This document shows positions 10,430-24,333 of a stretch of DNA of 64,000 nt, one piece after another (position 1 is the stretch's first letter; each line of letters begins with the position of its first letter). A program made the position numbers and the translations under genes. Under the pieces are notes generated by a model that was given only the letters and a program-made list of their open reading frames with translations, had not been told where the DNA came from and did not search any database. This DNA is from Hyperoodon ampullatus. Its lineage: Eukaryota > Chordata > Mammalia > Artiodactyla > Ziphiidae. The stretch lies in the NCBI GenBank assembly GCA_949752795.1, contig CATKHW010000012.1:186001-250000 (forward strand), in the 5' to 3' direction.

Positions 10430-12165
10430 GGCTACAATTGAACTGAGTTAGGAAAGAGAACAGTGTCTCACATTTAGAAAACACTCTAATGCCTGCTTAA
10501 GGGGGAAGGAGAGGTGGGGTGATGCATAAACCCAGAGTTTGATATAAGCACAGGTACCGTTCCAAAAACCAACTATGGAATAGACAAGAACTGCACCTTC
10601 CTCAGTGAAAGGGACTCAAAACCCCATATTTCCCGCAGAGGAATATATCTGACTAATAAGAATATTAAAACCTATGTATGATATGTCTCCGTAAGGGAAT
10701 CAAGTGTGTCTAGACTGGCATAAACATGGCAGCGAGTATCAGCTCAAACCCACTATAAAAAGGAATTTCAAAAACAAAACAAAAAAACTGGGAAATTCTT
10801 TCCAATTCCTTCAGGGTCTCTGATGAACCCTGGAATGACCCTATCTACAACGACAGCTGATTGTGGCATAAGGCTGGACACTTGGGACTGAGACGATTGG
10901 TGAGATTTGGTGAGCAAATGCAGACCCTTTAAAGCAATAATGCATGGCACCCATTCCATGGGTCCCAACTCTCCAGGTTGAAGGGAATATTACTACAGTT
11001 ATAATATGTACCGGAAACCTAGAGAACAGACACACTGTGAATACGAAAGGTTTCTAAAACTCAACGAATAGTCCCTCTCCTGGTGCTCCGGTTTGACTTT
11101 CCATCTGCTTTACTATCAACCTCCCAACTTGGAGAGACAGCCCCTTTAACCTCCTGGTTCGCACAGGTTGCCAATTTGGCAGAGGATGAAAGGGAAGAGG
11201 GAGAACCAATGAGAGAGTACCTGTTAGGCATTTGGACGGGCACATATCACTGTAATTTCCCGGCAGGAAGAAGAATTAACCAAAGTCTCAGCCACCCCCC
11301 GGGAACCAGTATAGGTCATGAACCAAAATTTTGGACTTGCGGTCAGCTCACCAAAAACGAGTTGAAAAATGGAGCTCTGGGGCACAGCAATTCACAAACT
11401 GGCCGAGTAATAAAGGACAATTATCGTCCAAAAATCTGTTGAGGGAAGGCAACGAGGCGGACTTGAAAGCGAGGCAGAATAGCAGGAAACAGATTTCAAG
11501 AGGTACGTTGGAATCACCTTTAAAGCACAGGAAGAGGGGCAAAACTTCGACAATGATGCACTTGGCCTAAAAGGGCGTATGCGTTTTCTCCTGAATATAT
11601 TCAGGAGAAAACGCATACGCCCTTTTTGGCCAAGCAAGCAAGCGGGCAATGCAAATCTGCACTACAAAGAAGTATCACTTCCCACCGGTCAAAAGGGACA
11701 TCCACAAAATGTGTAAAAACCAGAAAGGCAAGACAGGCCCTGGAGAACAGGGAGCCTTGTTATGCTGATGGGCGGGATGTAAATTGCCAACTGCCTCTCT
11801 GGAGGAGTGCACTGTGTTCCCTAAAACAAGTAAAGAACAGAGCTACAGAGCCAAGGGCACTTCCAGCCTAGGGAATATACCTTGGGAAAACTGAAAATCA
11901 ATAAGACAGAGCCACCCCAATATTTATGGCTGCACTGCTTACAAGGACCTCAACTTGGGTACACCTTAAATATCCCAGGAAATATAAAAATGGTTCAAAA
12001 AATTGTGGTACTTACGTACGATGGAATATCCCTCAGCCATGAAATCAATGTCATAAGACCAGTAGCAGCAAAATGGGTAGATTCAGCTACGATGATTCTA
12101 AGTGAAATAAGTCACAGAGAAAGATACTTATCATAAGATATCACTTATGAAGATCCTGTAAACAT
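10430..12165 (+). repeat. Satellite unit 7 (type B)
   Basis: Both halves are type B. At 1736 bp it is the shortest full unit; a small deletion near 12121 (AGAAAGATACTT) shifts the ORF2 relic frame. The palindrome at 11561-11634 has the same mismatch as unit 3. Confidence 0.95.
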
Positions 12166-13903
12166 GGCTACACTTGAACTGAGTTAGGAAAGAGAACAGT
12201 GTCTCACATTTAGAAAACACTCTTATGCCTGCTTAAGGGGGAAGGAGAGGTGGGGTGATGCATAAACCCAGAGTTTGATATAAGCACAGGTACCGTTCCA
12301 AAAACCAAGTATGGAATAGACAATACCTACACCTTCCTCAGTGAAAGGGACTCAAAACCCCATATTTCCCGCAGAGGAATATATCTGACTAGTAAGAATC
12401 TTAAAACCTATGGATTGATATGTCTCCATAGGGAATCAAGTGTGTCTAGACTGGCATAAACATGGCAGACAGAATCAGCTCAAACCCACTATAAAAAGGA
12501 ATTTCAAAAACAAAACAAAAAAACTGGGAAATTCGTTACAATTCCTTCAGGGTCTCTGATGAAACCTGGAATGACCATATTTACAACGACAGCTGGATGT
12601 GGCATAAGGCTGGACACTTGGGACTGAGAGGATTGGTGAGATTGGGTGAGCAAATGCAGACCCTTTAAAGCAATAATGCATGGCACCCATTCCATGGGTC
12701 CCAACTCTCCAGGTTGAAGGGAATATTACTACAGTTATAACATGTACCGGAAACCTAGAGAACGGACACACTGTGAATACGAAAGGTTTCTAAAACTCAA
12801 CGAATAGTCCCTCTCCTGGTGCTCCAGTTTTACTTTCCATCTGCTTTACTATCAATCTCCCAACTTGGAGAGACAGCCCCTTTTACCTCCTGGTTCGCAC
12901 AGGTTCCCAAATTGGCAGAGGATGAAAAGGAAGAGGGAGAACCAATGAGAGAGTAGCTGTTAGGCATTTGGACGGGCACATATCACTCTAATTTCCCAGC
13001 AGGAAGAAGAATTAACCAAAATCTCAGCCACACACCAGGAACCAGTATAGGTCCTGAACCAAAATTTTGGACTTGCGGTCAGCTCACCAAAAAGGAGTTG
13101 AAAAATGAAGCTCAGGGGCACAGCAATTCACAAACTGGCCGAGTAATAAAGGACAACTATCGTCCAAAAATCTGTTGAGGGAAGGCAACGAGGCGGACTT
13201 GAAAGCGAGGCAGAATAGCAGGAAACAGATTTGAAGAGGTACGTTGGAATCGCCTTTAAAGCACAGGAAGAGGGGCACAACTTCGACAATGATGCACTTG
13301 GCCAAAAAGGGCGTATGCGTTTTCTCCTGAATATATTCAGGAGAAAACGCATACGCCCTTTTTGGCCAAGCAAGCAAGCGGGCAATGCAAATCTGCACTA
13401 CAAAGAAGTATCACTTCCCACCGGTCAAAAGGGATATCCACAAAATGTGTAAAAACCAGAAATGCAAGACAGGCCCTGGAGAACAGGGAGCATTGTTATA
13501 CTAATGGGCGGGATGTAAATTGCCAACTGCCGCTCTGGAGGAGTATATTGTGTTCCCTAAAACAAGTAAAGAACAGAGCTACAGAGCCAAGGGCACTTCC
13601 AGTCTTGGGAATATTCCTTGGGAAAACTGAAAATCAATAAGACAGAGCCACCCCAAAATTTAGGGCTGCACTGCTTACAAGGACCTCAACTTGGGTACAC
13701 CTTAAATATCCCAGGAAATATAAAAATGGTTCAATAAATTGTGGTACTTACGTACGATGGAATATCCCTCAGCCATGAAATCAATGTCATAAGACCAGTA
13801 GCAGCAAAATGGGTGGATACAGGTACGATGATTCTAAGTGAAATAAGTCACACAGAAAAAGAAACTTATCATAAGATATCACTTATGAAGATCCTGCAAA
13901 CAT
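12166..13903 (+). repeat. Satellite unit 8 (A-like front)
   Basis: The front has ATGGATTGATATG. The back carries TTATACTAATGGGC, a CCGCTCTGGAGGAG block and AGTCTTGGGAATATT, which recur in unit 30 about 38 kb away. TTCAATAAATTG (about 13733) puts a stop in the ORF2 relic. The palindrome at 13297-13370 is perfect. Confidence 0.95.
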
Positions 13904-15641
13904 GGCAACACTAGAACTGAGTTAGGAAAGAGAACAGAGTCTCACATTTAGAAAACACTCTTATGCCTGCTTAAGGGGGAAGGAGAGGTGGGGTGATGCA
14001 TAAAACCAGAGTTTGATATAAGCACAGGTACCGTTCCAAAAACCAACTATGGAATAGACAAGACCTACACCTTCCTCAGTGAAAGGGATTCAAAAACCCA
14101 TATTTCCCGCAGAGGAATATAACTGACTAGTAAGAATCTTAAAACCTATGGATTGATATGTCTCCGTAAGGGAATCAAGTGTGTCTAGACTGGCATAAAC
14201 ATGGCAGCGAGAATCATCTCAAACCCACTATAAAAAGGAATTTCAAAAACAAAACAAAAAAACTGGGAAATTCCTTACAATTCCTTCAGGGTCTCTGATG
14301 AAACCTGGAATGACCCTAACTACAATGACAGCTGGATGTGGCACAAGGTGGGACACTTGGGACTGAGACGATTGGTGAGATTGGGTGAGCAAATGCAGAC
14401 CCTTTAAAGCACAGATGCCTGGCACCCATTCCATGGGTCCCAACTCTCCAGGTTGAAGGAAATATTACTACAGCTATAACATGTACGGGAAACCTAGAGA
14501 ACGGACAAACTGTGAATACGAAAGGTTTCTAAAACTCAACGAATAGTCCCTCTCCTGGTGCTCCGGTTTGACTTTCCATCTGCTTTACTATCAACCTCCC
14601 AACTTGGAGAGACAGCCCCTTTAACCTCCTTGTTCGCACAGGTTTCCAATTTGGCAGAGGATGAAAGGGAAGAGGGAGAACCAAAGAGAGAATAGCTGTT
14701 AGGCATGTGTACGGGCACATATCACTCTAAATTCCCGGCAGGAAGATGAATTAACCAAAGTCTCAGCCACCCACCTGGAACCAGCATAGGTCCTGAACCA
14801 AAATTTTGGACTTGCGGTCAGCTCACCAAAAACGAGTTGAAAAATGGAGCTCAGGGGCACAGCAATTCACAAACTGGCCGAGTAATAAAGGACAACTATC
14901 GTCCAAAAATCTGTTGAGGGAAGGCAACGAGGCGGACTTGAAAGCGAGGCAGAATAGCAGGAAACAGATTTCAAGAGGTACGTTGGAATCGCCTTTAAAG
15001 CACAGGAAGAGGGGCACAACTTCGACAATGATGCACTTGGCCAAAAAGGGCATATGCGTTTTCTCCTGAATATATTCAGGAGAAAACGCATATGCCCTTT
15101 TTGGCCAAGCAAGCAAGCGGGCAATGCAAATCTGCACTACAAAGAAGTATCACTTCCCACCGGTCAAAATGGACATCCACAAAATGTGTAAGAACAAGAA
15201 AGGCAAGACAGGCACTGGAGAACAGGGAGCCTTGTTATGCTGATGAGCGGGATGTATATTGCCAACTGCCTCTCTGGAGGAGTGCATTCTGTTCCCTAAA
15301 ACAAGTAAACTACACAGCTACAGAGGCAAGGTGACTTCCAGTCTAGGAATATTCCTTGGGAAAACTGAAAATCAATAAGACAGAGCCACCCCAAAATTTA
15401 GGGCTGCACTGCTTACAAGAACCTCAACTTGGGTACACCTTAAATATCCCAGGAAATATAAAAATGGTTCAAAAAATTGTGGTACTTACGTACGATGGAA
15501 TATCCGTCAGCCATGAAATCAATGTCATAAGACCAGTAGCAGCAAAATGGGTGGATTCAGGTACGATGATTCTAAGTGAAATAAGTCACACAGAAAAAGA
15601 AACTTATCATAAGATATCACTTATGAAGATCCTGTAAACAT
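13904..15641 (+). repeat. Satellite unit 9
   Basis: The palindrome at 15036-15109 differs from the standard form by one base in each arm (GGGCATATGCG left, CGCATATGCCC right) and so remains perfect. GCACAGATGCCTGG resembles the middle-array subfamily, although this unit lies outside that block. GGTGACTTCCAGTCTAGGAA near 15330 recurs in close form in unit 28. Confidence 0.95.
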
Positions 15642-17379
15642 GGCTACACTTGAACTGAGTTAGGAAAGAGAAGAATGTCTCACATTTAGAAAACACTCTT
15701 ATGCCTGCTTAAGGGGGAAAGAGAGGTGGGGTGATGCATAAAACCAGAGTTTGATATAAGCACAGGTACCGTTCCAAAAACCAACTATGGAATAGACAAG
15801 ACCTACACCTTCCTCAGTGAAAGGGACTCAAAACCCCATATTTCCAGCAGAGGAATATATCTGACTAGTAAGAATCTTAAAACCTATGTATTGATATGTC
15901 TCCGTAAGGGAATCAAGTGTGTCTATACTGGCATAAACATGGCAGCGAGAATCAGCTCAAACCCACTATAAAAAGGAATTTCAAAAACAAAAAAAAAAAC
16001 TGGGAAATTCTTTACAATTCCTTCAGGGTCTCTGATGAAACCTGGAATGACCCTATTTACAACGACAGCTGGATGTGGCATAAGGCTGGAAACTTGGGAC
16101 TGAGAGGATTGGTGAGATTGGGTGAGCAAATGCAGACCCTTTAAAGCAATAATGCATGGCACCCATTCCATGGGTTCCAACTCTGCAGGTTGAAGGGAAT
16201 ATTACTACAGTTATAACATGTATCGGAATCCTAGAGAACGGACACACTGTGAATACGAAAGTTTTCTAAAACTCAACGAATAGTCCCTCTCCTGGTGCTC
16301 CGGTCTGACTTTCCATATGCTTTACTATCAACCTCCCAACATGGAGAGACAGCCCCTTTAACCTCCTGGTTCGCACAGGTTGCCAATTTGGCAGAGGATG
16401 AAAGGGAAGAGGGAGAACCAATGAGAGAGTAGCTGTTAGGCATTTGGACGGGCACATATCACTGTAATTTCCCGGCAGGAAGAAGAATTAACCAAAGTCT
16501 CAGCCACCCACCGGGAACCAGTATAGGTCCTGAACCAAAATTTTGGACTTGCGGTCAGCTCACCAAAAACGAGTAGAAAAATGGAGCTCAGGGGCACAGC
16601 AATTCACAAACTGGCCGAGTAATAAAGGACAACTATCGTCCAAACATCTGTTGAGGGAAGGCAACGAGGCGGACTTGAAAGCGAGGCAGAATAGCAGGAA
16701 ACAGATTTCAAGAGGTACGTTGGAATCGCCTTTAAAGCACAGGAAGAGGGGCACAACTTCGACAATGATGCACTTGGCCAAAAAGAGCGTATGCGTTTTC
16801 TCCTGAATATATTCAGGAGAAAACGCATACGCCCTTTTTGGCCAAGCAAGCAAACGGGAAATGCAAATCTGCACTACAAAGAAGTATCACTTCCCACCGG
16901 TCAAAAGGGACATCCACAAAATGTGTAAAAACCAGAAAGGCAAGACAGGCCCTGGAGAACAGGGAGCCTTGTTATGCTGATGGGCGGGATGTAAATTGCC
17001 AACTGCCTCTCTGGAGGAGTGCATTGTGTTCCCTAAAACAAGTAAACAACAAAGCTACAGAGCCAAGGGCACTTCCAGTCTAGGGAATATACCTTGGGAA
17101 AACTGAAAATCAATAAGACAGAGCCACCCCAAAATTTAGGGCTGCACTGCTTACAAGGACCTCAACTTGGGTACACCTTAAATATCCCAGTAAATATAAA
17201 AATGGTTCAAAAAATTGTGGTACTTACGTACGATGGAATATCCCTCAGCCATGAAATCAATGTCATAAGACCAGTAGCAGCAAAATGGGTGGGTTCAGGT
17301 ACGATGATTCTAAGTGAAATAAGTCGCACAGAAAAAGAAACTTATCATAAGATATCACTTATGAAGATCCTGTAAACAT
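15642..17379 (+). repeat. Satellite unit 10
   Basis: It shares GTCTATACTGGC and an A-rich tail expansion with unit 1. The palindrome at 16773-16846 has one mismatch (AAAAAGAGCG). Confidence 0.95.
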
Positions 17380-19118
17380 GGCTACACTTGACCTGAGTTA
17401 GGAAAGAGAAGAATGTCTCACATTTAGAAAACACTCTTATGCCTGCTTAAGGGGGATGGAGAGGTGGGGTGATGCATAAAACCAGAGTTTGATATAAGCA
17501 CAGGTACCGTTCCAAAAACCAACTATGGAATAGACAAGACCTACACCTTCCTCAGTGAAAGGGACTCAAAACCCCATATTTCCCGCAGAGGAATATATCT
17601 GACTAGTAAGAACCTTAAAACCTATGTATTGATATGTCTCCGTAAGGGAATGAAGTGTGTCTAGACTGGCATAAACATGGCAGCGAGAATCAGCTCAAAC
17701 CCACTATAAAAAGGAATTTCAAAAACAAAACAAAAAAACTGGGAAATTCTTTAAAATTCCTTCAGGGTCTCTGATGAAACCTGCAATGACCCTATGTACA
17801 ATGACAGCTGGATGTGGCATAAGGCTGGACACTTGGGACTGAGAGGATTGGTGAGATTGGTTGAGCAAATGGAGACCCTTTAAAGCAATAATGCATGACA
17901 ACCATTCCATGGGTCCCAACTCTCCAGGTTGAAGGGAATATTACTACAGTTATAACATGTACCGGAAACCTAGAGAACGGACACACTGTGAATATGAAAG
18001 GTTTCTAAAACTCAACGAATAGTCCCTCTCCTGGTGCTCCGGTTTGACTTTCCATCTGCTTTACTATCAATCTCCCAACTTGGAGAGACAGCCCCTTCAA
18101 CCTCCTGGTTCACACAGGTTTCCAATTTGGCAGAGGATGAAAGGGAAGAGGGAGAACTAATGAGAGAGTAGCTGTTAGGTATTTGGTCGGGCACATATCA
18201 CTGTAACTTCCCGGCAGGAAGAAGAATTAACCAAAGTCTCAGCCGACCACCGGGAACCAGTATAGGTCCTAAACCAAAATTTTGGACTTGCGGTCAGCTC
18301 ACCAAAAACGAGTTGAAAAATGGAGCTCAGGGGCACAGCAATTCACAAACTGGCCGAGTAATAAAGGACAACTATCGTCCAAAAATCTGTTGAGGGAAGG
18401 CAACGAGGCGGACTTGAAAGCGAGGCAGAATAGCAGGAAACAGATTTCAAGAGGTACGTTGGAATCGCCTTTAAAGCACAGGAAGAGGGGCACAACTTCG
18501 ACAATGATGCACTTGGCCAAAAAGGGCGTATGCGTTTTCTCCTGAATATATTCAGGAGAAAACGCATACGCCCTTTTTGGCCAAGCAAGCAAGCGGGCAA
18601 TGCAAATCTGCACTACAAAGAAGTATCACTTCCCACCGGTCAAAAGGGACATCCACAAAATGTGTAAAAACCAGAAAGGGAAGACAGGACCTGGAGATCA
18701 GGGAGCCTTGTTATGCTGATGGGCGGGATGTAAATTGCCAACTGCCTCTCTGGAGGAGTGCATTGTGTTCCCTAAAACAAGTAAAGAACTGAGCTACAGA
18801 GCCAAGGGCACTTCCAGTCTAGGGAATATACCTTGGGAAAACTGAAAATCAATAAGACAGAGCCACACCAAAATTTAGGGCTGCACTGCTTACAAGGACC
18901 TCAACTTGGGTACACCTTAAATATCCCAGGAAATATAAAAATGGTTCAAAAAATTGTGGTACTTACGTACGATGGAATATCCCTCAGCCATGAAATCAAT
19001 GTCATAAGACCAGTAGCAGCAAAATGGGTAGATTCAGCTACGATGATTCTAAGTGAAATAAGTCACAGAGAAAAAGAAACTTATCATAAGATATCACTTA
19101 TGAAGATCCTGTAAACAT
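17380..19118 (+). repeat. Satellite unit 11
   Basis: It has GAAGAATGTCTCAC like units 1 and 10. The palindrome at 18512-18585 is perfect. Confidence 0.95.
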
Positions 19119-20856
19119 GGCTACACTTGAACTGAGTTAGGGAAGAGAACAGTGTCTCACATTTAGAAAACACTCTTATGCCTGCTTAAGGCGAAGGAGA
19201 GGTGGGGTGATGCATAAACCCAGAGTTTGATATAAGCACACGTACCGTTCCAAAAACCAACTATGGAATAGACAAGACCTGCACCTTCCTCAGTGAAAGG
19301 GACTCAAAACCCCATATTTCCCGCAGAGGAATATATCTGACTAGTAAGAATCTTAAAACCTATGTATTGATATGTCTCCGTAAGGGAATCAAGTGTGTCT
19401 AGACTGGCATAAACATGGCAGCGAGAATCAGCTCAAACCCACTATAAAAAGGAATTTCAAAAACAAAACAAAAAAACAGGGAAATTCTTTACAATTCCTT
19501 CAGGGTCTCTGATGAACCCTGGAATGACCCTATATACAACGACAGCTGGATGTGGCATAAGGCTGGACACTTGGGACTGAGACGATTGGTGAGATTTGGT
19601 GAGCAAATGCAGACCCTTTAAAGCAATAATGCATGGCACCCATTCCATGGGTCCCAACTCTCCAGGTTGAAGGGAATATTACTACAGTTATAACATGTAC
19701 CGGAAACCTAGAGAACGGACACACTGTGAATACGAAAGGTTTCTAAAACTCAACGAATAGTCCCTCTCCTGGTGCTCTGGTTTGACTTTCCATCTGGTTT
19801 ACTATCAACCTCCCAAGTTATAGAGACAGCCCCTTTAACCTCCTGGTTCGCACAGGTAGCCAATTTGGCAGAGGATGAAAGGGAAGATGGAGAACCAATG
19901 AGAGAGTAGCTGTTAGGCATTTGGACGGGCACATATCACTGTAATTTCCCGGCAGGAAGAAGAATTAACCAAAGTCTCAGCCACCCACCGGGAACCAGTA
20001 TAGGTCCTGAACCAAAATTTTGGACTTGCGGTCAGCTCACAAAAAACGAGTTGAAAAATGGAGCTCAGGGGCACAGCAATTCACAAACTGGCCGAGTAAT
20101 AAAGGACAACTATCATCCAAAAATCTGTTGAGGGATGGCAACGAGGCGGACTTGAAAGCGAGGCAGAATAGCAGGAAACAGATTTCAAGAGGTACGTTGG
20201 AATCGCCTTTAAGGCACAGGAAGAGGGGCACAACTTCGACAATCATGCACTTGGCCAAAAAGGGCGTATGCGTTTTCTCCTGAATATATTCAGGAGAATA
20301 CGCATACGCCCTTTTTGGCCAAGCAAGCAAGCGGGCAATGCAAATCTGCACTACAAAGAAGTATCACTTCCCACCGGTCAAAAGGGTCATCCACAAAATG
20401 TGTAAAAACCAGAAAGGCAAGACAGGCCCTGGAGAACAGGGAGCCTTGTTATGCTGATGGGCGGGATGTAAATTGCCAACTGCCTCTCTGGAGGAGTGCA
20501 TTGTGTTCCCTAAAACAAGTAAACAACAGAGCTACAGAGCCAAGGGCACTTCCAGTCTAGGGAATATACCTTGGGAAAACTGAAAATCAATAAGACAGAG
20601 CCACCCCAAAATTTAGGGCTGCACTGCTTACAAGGACCTCAACTTGGGTACACCTTAAATATCCCAGGAAATATAAAAATGGTTCAAAAAATTGTGGTAC
20701 TTACGTACGATGGAATAGCCCTCAGCCATGAAATCAATGTCATAAGACCAGTAGCAGCAAAATGGGTAGATTCAGCTACGATGATTCTAAGTGAAATAAG
20801 TCACAGAGAAAAAGAAACTTATCATAAGATATCACTTATGAAGATCCTGTAAACAT
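19119..20856 (+). repeat. Satellite unit 12
   Basis: This unit shows CTCACAAAAAACG in place of CTCACCAAAAACG, a variant common through the middle of the array. The palindrome at 20250-20323 has one mismatch (GGAGAATACG). Confidence 0.95.
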
Positions 20857-22594
20857 GGCTACACTTGAACTGAGTTAGGAAAGAGAACAGTGTCTCACAT
20901 TTAGAAAACACTCTTATGCCTGCTTAAGGGAAAGGAGAGGTGGGGTGATGCATAAACCCAGAGTTTGATATAAGCACAGGTACCGTTCCAAAAACCAACT
21001 GTGGAATAGAGAAGACCTGCACCTTCCTCAGTGAAAGGGACTCAAAACCCCATATTTCCCGCAGAGGAATATATCTGACTAGTAAGAATCTTAAAACCTA
21101 TGTATTGATATGTCTCCGTAAGGGAATCAAGTGTGTCTAGACTGGCATAAACATGGCAGCGAGAATCAGCTCAAACCCACTATAAAAAGGAATTTCAAAA
21201 TCAAAACAAAAAAACTGGGAAATTCTTTACAATTCCTTCAGGGTCACTGATGAAACCTGGAATGACCCTATGTACAACGACAGCTGGATGAGGCATAAGG
21301 CTGGACACTTGGGACTGAGAGGATTGGTGACATTGGGTGAGCAAATGCAGACCCTTTAAAGCACAAATGCCTGGGACCCATTCCATGGGTCCCAACTCTC
21401 CAGGTTAAAGGGAATATTACTACAGCTATAACATGTACAGGAAACCTAGAGAACAGACACACTGTGAATATGAAAGGTTTCTAAAACTCAACGAATAGTC
21501 CCTCTCCTGGTGCTCGGGTTTGACTTTCCATCTGCTTTACTGTCAACCTCCCAAATTGGAGAGACAGCCCCTTTAACCTCCTGTTTCGCACCGGTTTCCA
21601 ATTTGGCAGAGGATGAAAGGGAAGAGGGAGAACCAATGAGAGAGTAGCTGTTAGGCATTTGGACGGGCACATATCACTCTAATTTGCAGGCAGGAAGAAG
21701 AATTAACCAAAGTCTCAGCCACCCCCCGGGAACCAGTTTAGGTTCTGAACCAAAATTTTGCACTTGCGGTCAGCTCACAGAAAACGAGTTGAAAAATGGA
21801 GCTCAGGGGCACAGCAATTCACAAACTGGCCGAGTAATAAAGGACAACTATCGTCCAAAAATCTGTTGAGGGAAGGCAACGTGGCGGATTTGAAAGCGAG
21901 GCAGAATAGCAGGAAACAGATTTCAAGAGGTACGTTGGAATCACCTTTAAAGCACAGGAAGAGGGGCACAACTTCGACAATGATGCACTTGGCCAAAAAG
22001 GGCGTATTCGTTTTCTCCTGAATATATTCAGGAGAAAATGCATACGCCCTTTTTGGCCAAGCAAGCAAGCAGGCAATGCAAATCTGCACTACAAAGAAGT
22101 ATCACTTCCCACCGGTCAAAAGGGACATCCACAAAATGTGTAAAAACCTGAAAGGCAAGACAGGCCCTGGAGAACAGGGAGCCTTGTTATGCTGATGGGC
22201 GGGATGTAAATTGCCAACTGCCTCTCTGGAGGAGTGCATTGTGTTCCCTAAAACAAATAAACAACAGAGCTACAGAGCCAGGGGCACTTCCAGTCTAGGG
22301 AATATACCTAGGGAAAATTGAAAATCAATAAGACACAGCCACCCCAAAATTTAGGGCTGCACTGCTTACAAGGACCTCAACTTGGGTACACCTTAAGTAT
22401 CCCAGGAAATATAAAAATGGTTCAGAAAATTGTGGTATTTACGTACGATTGAATATCCCTCCGCCATGAAATCAATGTCATAAGACCAGTAGCAACAAAA
22501 TGGGTGGATTCAGGTACGATGATTCTAAGTGAAATAAGTCACAGAGAAAAAGAAACTTATCATAATATATCACTTATGAAGATCCTGTAAACAT
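20857..22594 (+). repeat. Satellite unit 13 (start of middle subfamily)
   Basis: GCACAAATGCCTGG at about 21360 replaces GCAATAATGCATGG and marks the middle block. TACGATTGAATATCC stops the ORF2 relic. The palindrome at 21988-22061 has two mismatches. Confidence 0.95.
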
Positions 22595-24333
22595 GGCTAC
22601 ACTTGAACTGAGTTAGGAAAGAGAACAGTGTCTCACATTTAGAAAACACTCTTATGCCTGTTTAAGGGTGAAGGAGAGGTGGGGTGATGCATAAAACCAG
22701 AGTTTGACATAAGCACAGGTACCGTTCCAAAAACCAACTATGGAATAGACAAGACCTACACCTTCCTCAGTGAAAGGGACTCAAAACCCCATATTTCCCG
22801 CAGAGGAATATATCTGACTAGTAAGAATCTTAAAACCTATGTATTGATATGTCTCCGTAAGGGAATCAAGTGTGTCTAGACTGGCATAAACATGGCAGCG
22901 AGAATCAGCTCAAACCCACTATAAAAAGGAATTTCAAAAACAAAACAAAAAAACTGGGAAATTCTTTACAATTCCTTCAGGGTCTCTAATGAAACCTCGA
23001 ATGACCTCATCTACAATGACAGCTGGATGTGGCATAAGGCTGGACACTTGGGACTGGGAGGATTGGTGAGATTGTGTGAGCAAAGGCAGACCCTTCAAAG
23101 CACAAATGCCTGGCACCCATTCCATGGGTCCCAACTCTCCAGGTTGAAGGGAATATTACTACAGCTATAACAAGTACGGGAAACCTAGAGAACGGACCCA
23201 CTGTGAATACGAAAGGTTTCTAAAACTCAACGTATAGTCCCTCTCCTGGTGTTCCAGTTTGGCTTTCCATCTGCTTTACTATCAACCGCCCAACTTGGAG
23301 AGACATCCCCTTTAACCTCCTGGTTCGCACAGGTTGCCAATTTGGCAGAGGATGAAAGGGAAGAGGGAGAACCAATGAGAGAGGAGCTGTTAGGCATTTG
23401 GACGGGCACATATCACTGTAATTTCCCGGCAGGAAGAAGAATTAACCAAAGTCTCAGCCACCCACCTGGAACCAGTATAGGTCCTTAACAAAAATTTTGG
23501 ACTTGCGGTCAGCTCACAAAAAACGAGTTTAAAAATGGAGCTCAGGGGCACAGCAATTCACAAACTGGCCTACTAATAAAGGACAACTATCGTCCGAAAA
23601 TCTGTTGAGGGAAGGAAACGACGCAGACTTGAAAGCGAGGCAGAATAGCAGGAAACAGATTTCAAGAGGTACGTTGGAATCGCCTTTAAAGCTCAGGAAG
23701 AGGGGCACAACTTCGACAATGATGCACATGGCCAAAAAGGGCGTATGCGTTTTCTCCTGAATATATTCAGGAGAAAATGCATACGCCCTTTTTGGCCAAG
23801 CAAGCAAGCGGGCAATGCAAATCTGCACTACAAAGAAGTATCACTTCCCACTGGTCAAAAGGGACATCCACAAAATGTGTAAAATCCTGAAAGGCAAGAC
23901 AGGCCCTGGAGAACAGGGAGCCTTGTTATGCTGATGGGCGGGATGTAAATTGCCAACTGCCTGTCTGGAGGAGTGCATTGTGTTCCCTAAAACAAATAAA
24001 CAACAGAGCTACAGAGCCAGGGGCACTTCCAGTCTAGGGAATATACCTAGGGAAAATTGAAAATCAATAAGACACAGCCACCCCAAAATTTAGGGCTGCA
24101 CTGCTTACAAGGACCTCAACTTGGGTACCCCTTAAGTATCCCAGGAAATATAAAAATGGTTCAGAAAATTGTGATACTTACGTACGATTGAATATCCCTC
24201 AGCCATGAAATCAATGTCATAAGACCAGTAGCAACAAAATGGGTGGATTCAGGTACGATGATTCTAAGTGAAATAAGTCACAGAGAAAAAGAAACTTATC
24301 ATAAGATATCACTTATGAAGATCCTGTAAACAT
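22595..24333 (+). repeat. Satellite unit 14 (type D1)
   Basis: D1 marks are CAACGTATAGTCCC, GAGACATCCCC, CTGGCCTACTAATAAAGG and TACCTAGGGAAAATTG. The palindrome at 23727-23800 has two mismatches. Confidence 0.95.

Larger units (their letters stand above)
5840..11053 (+). repeat. Triplicated 1738-bp A-back/B-front block
   Basis: The segment made of the back half of a type A unit and the front half of a type B unit occurs three times in a row (5840-7577, 7578-9315, 9316-11053). It is then followed by a type B back half that matches 4103-5216. An out-of-register exchange between neighbouring units would produce this. The second and third copies share private variants (CGCACACGTTGCC), so they arose last. 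Confidence 0.8.
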
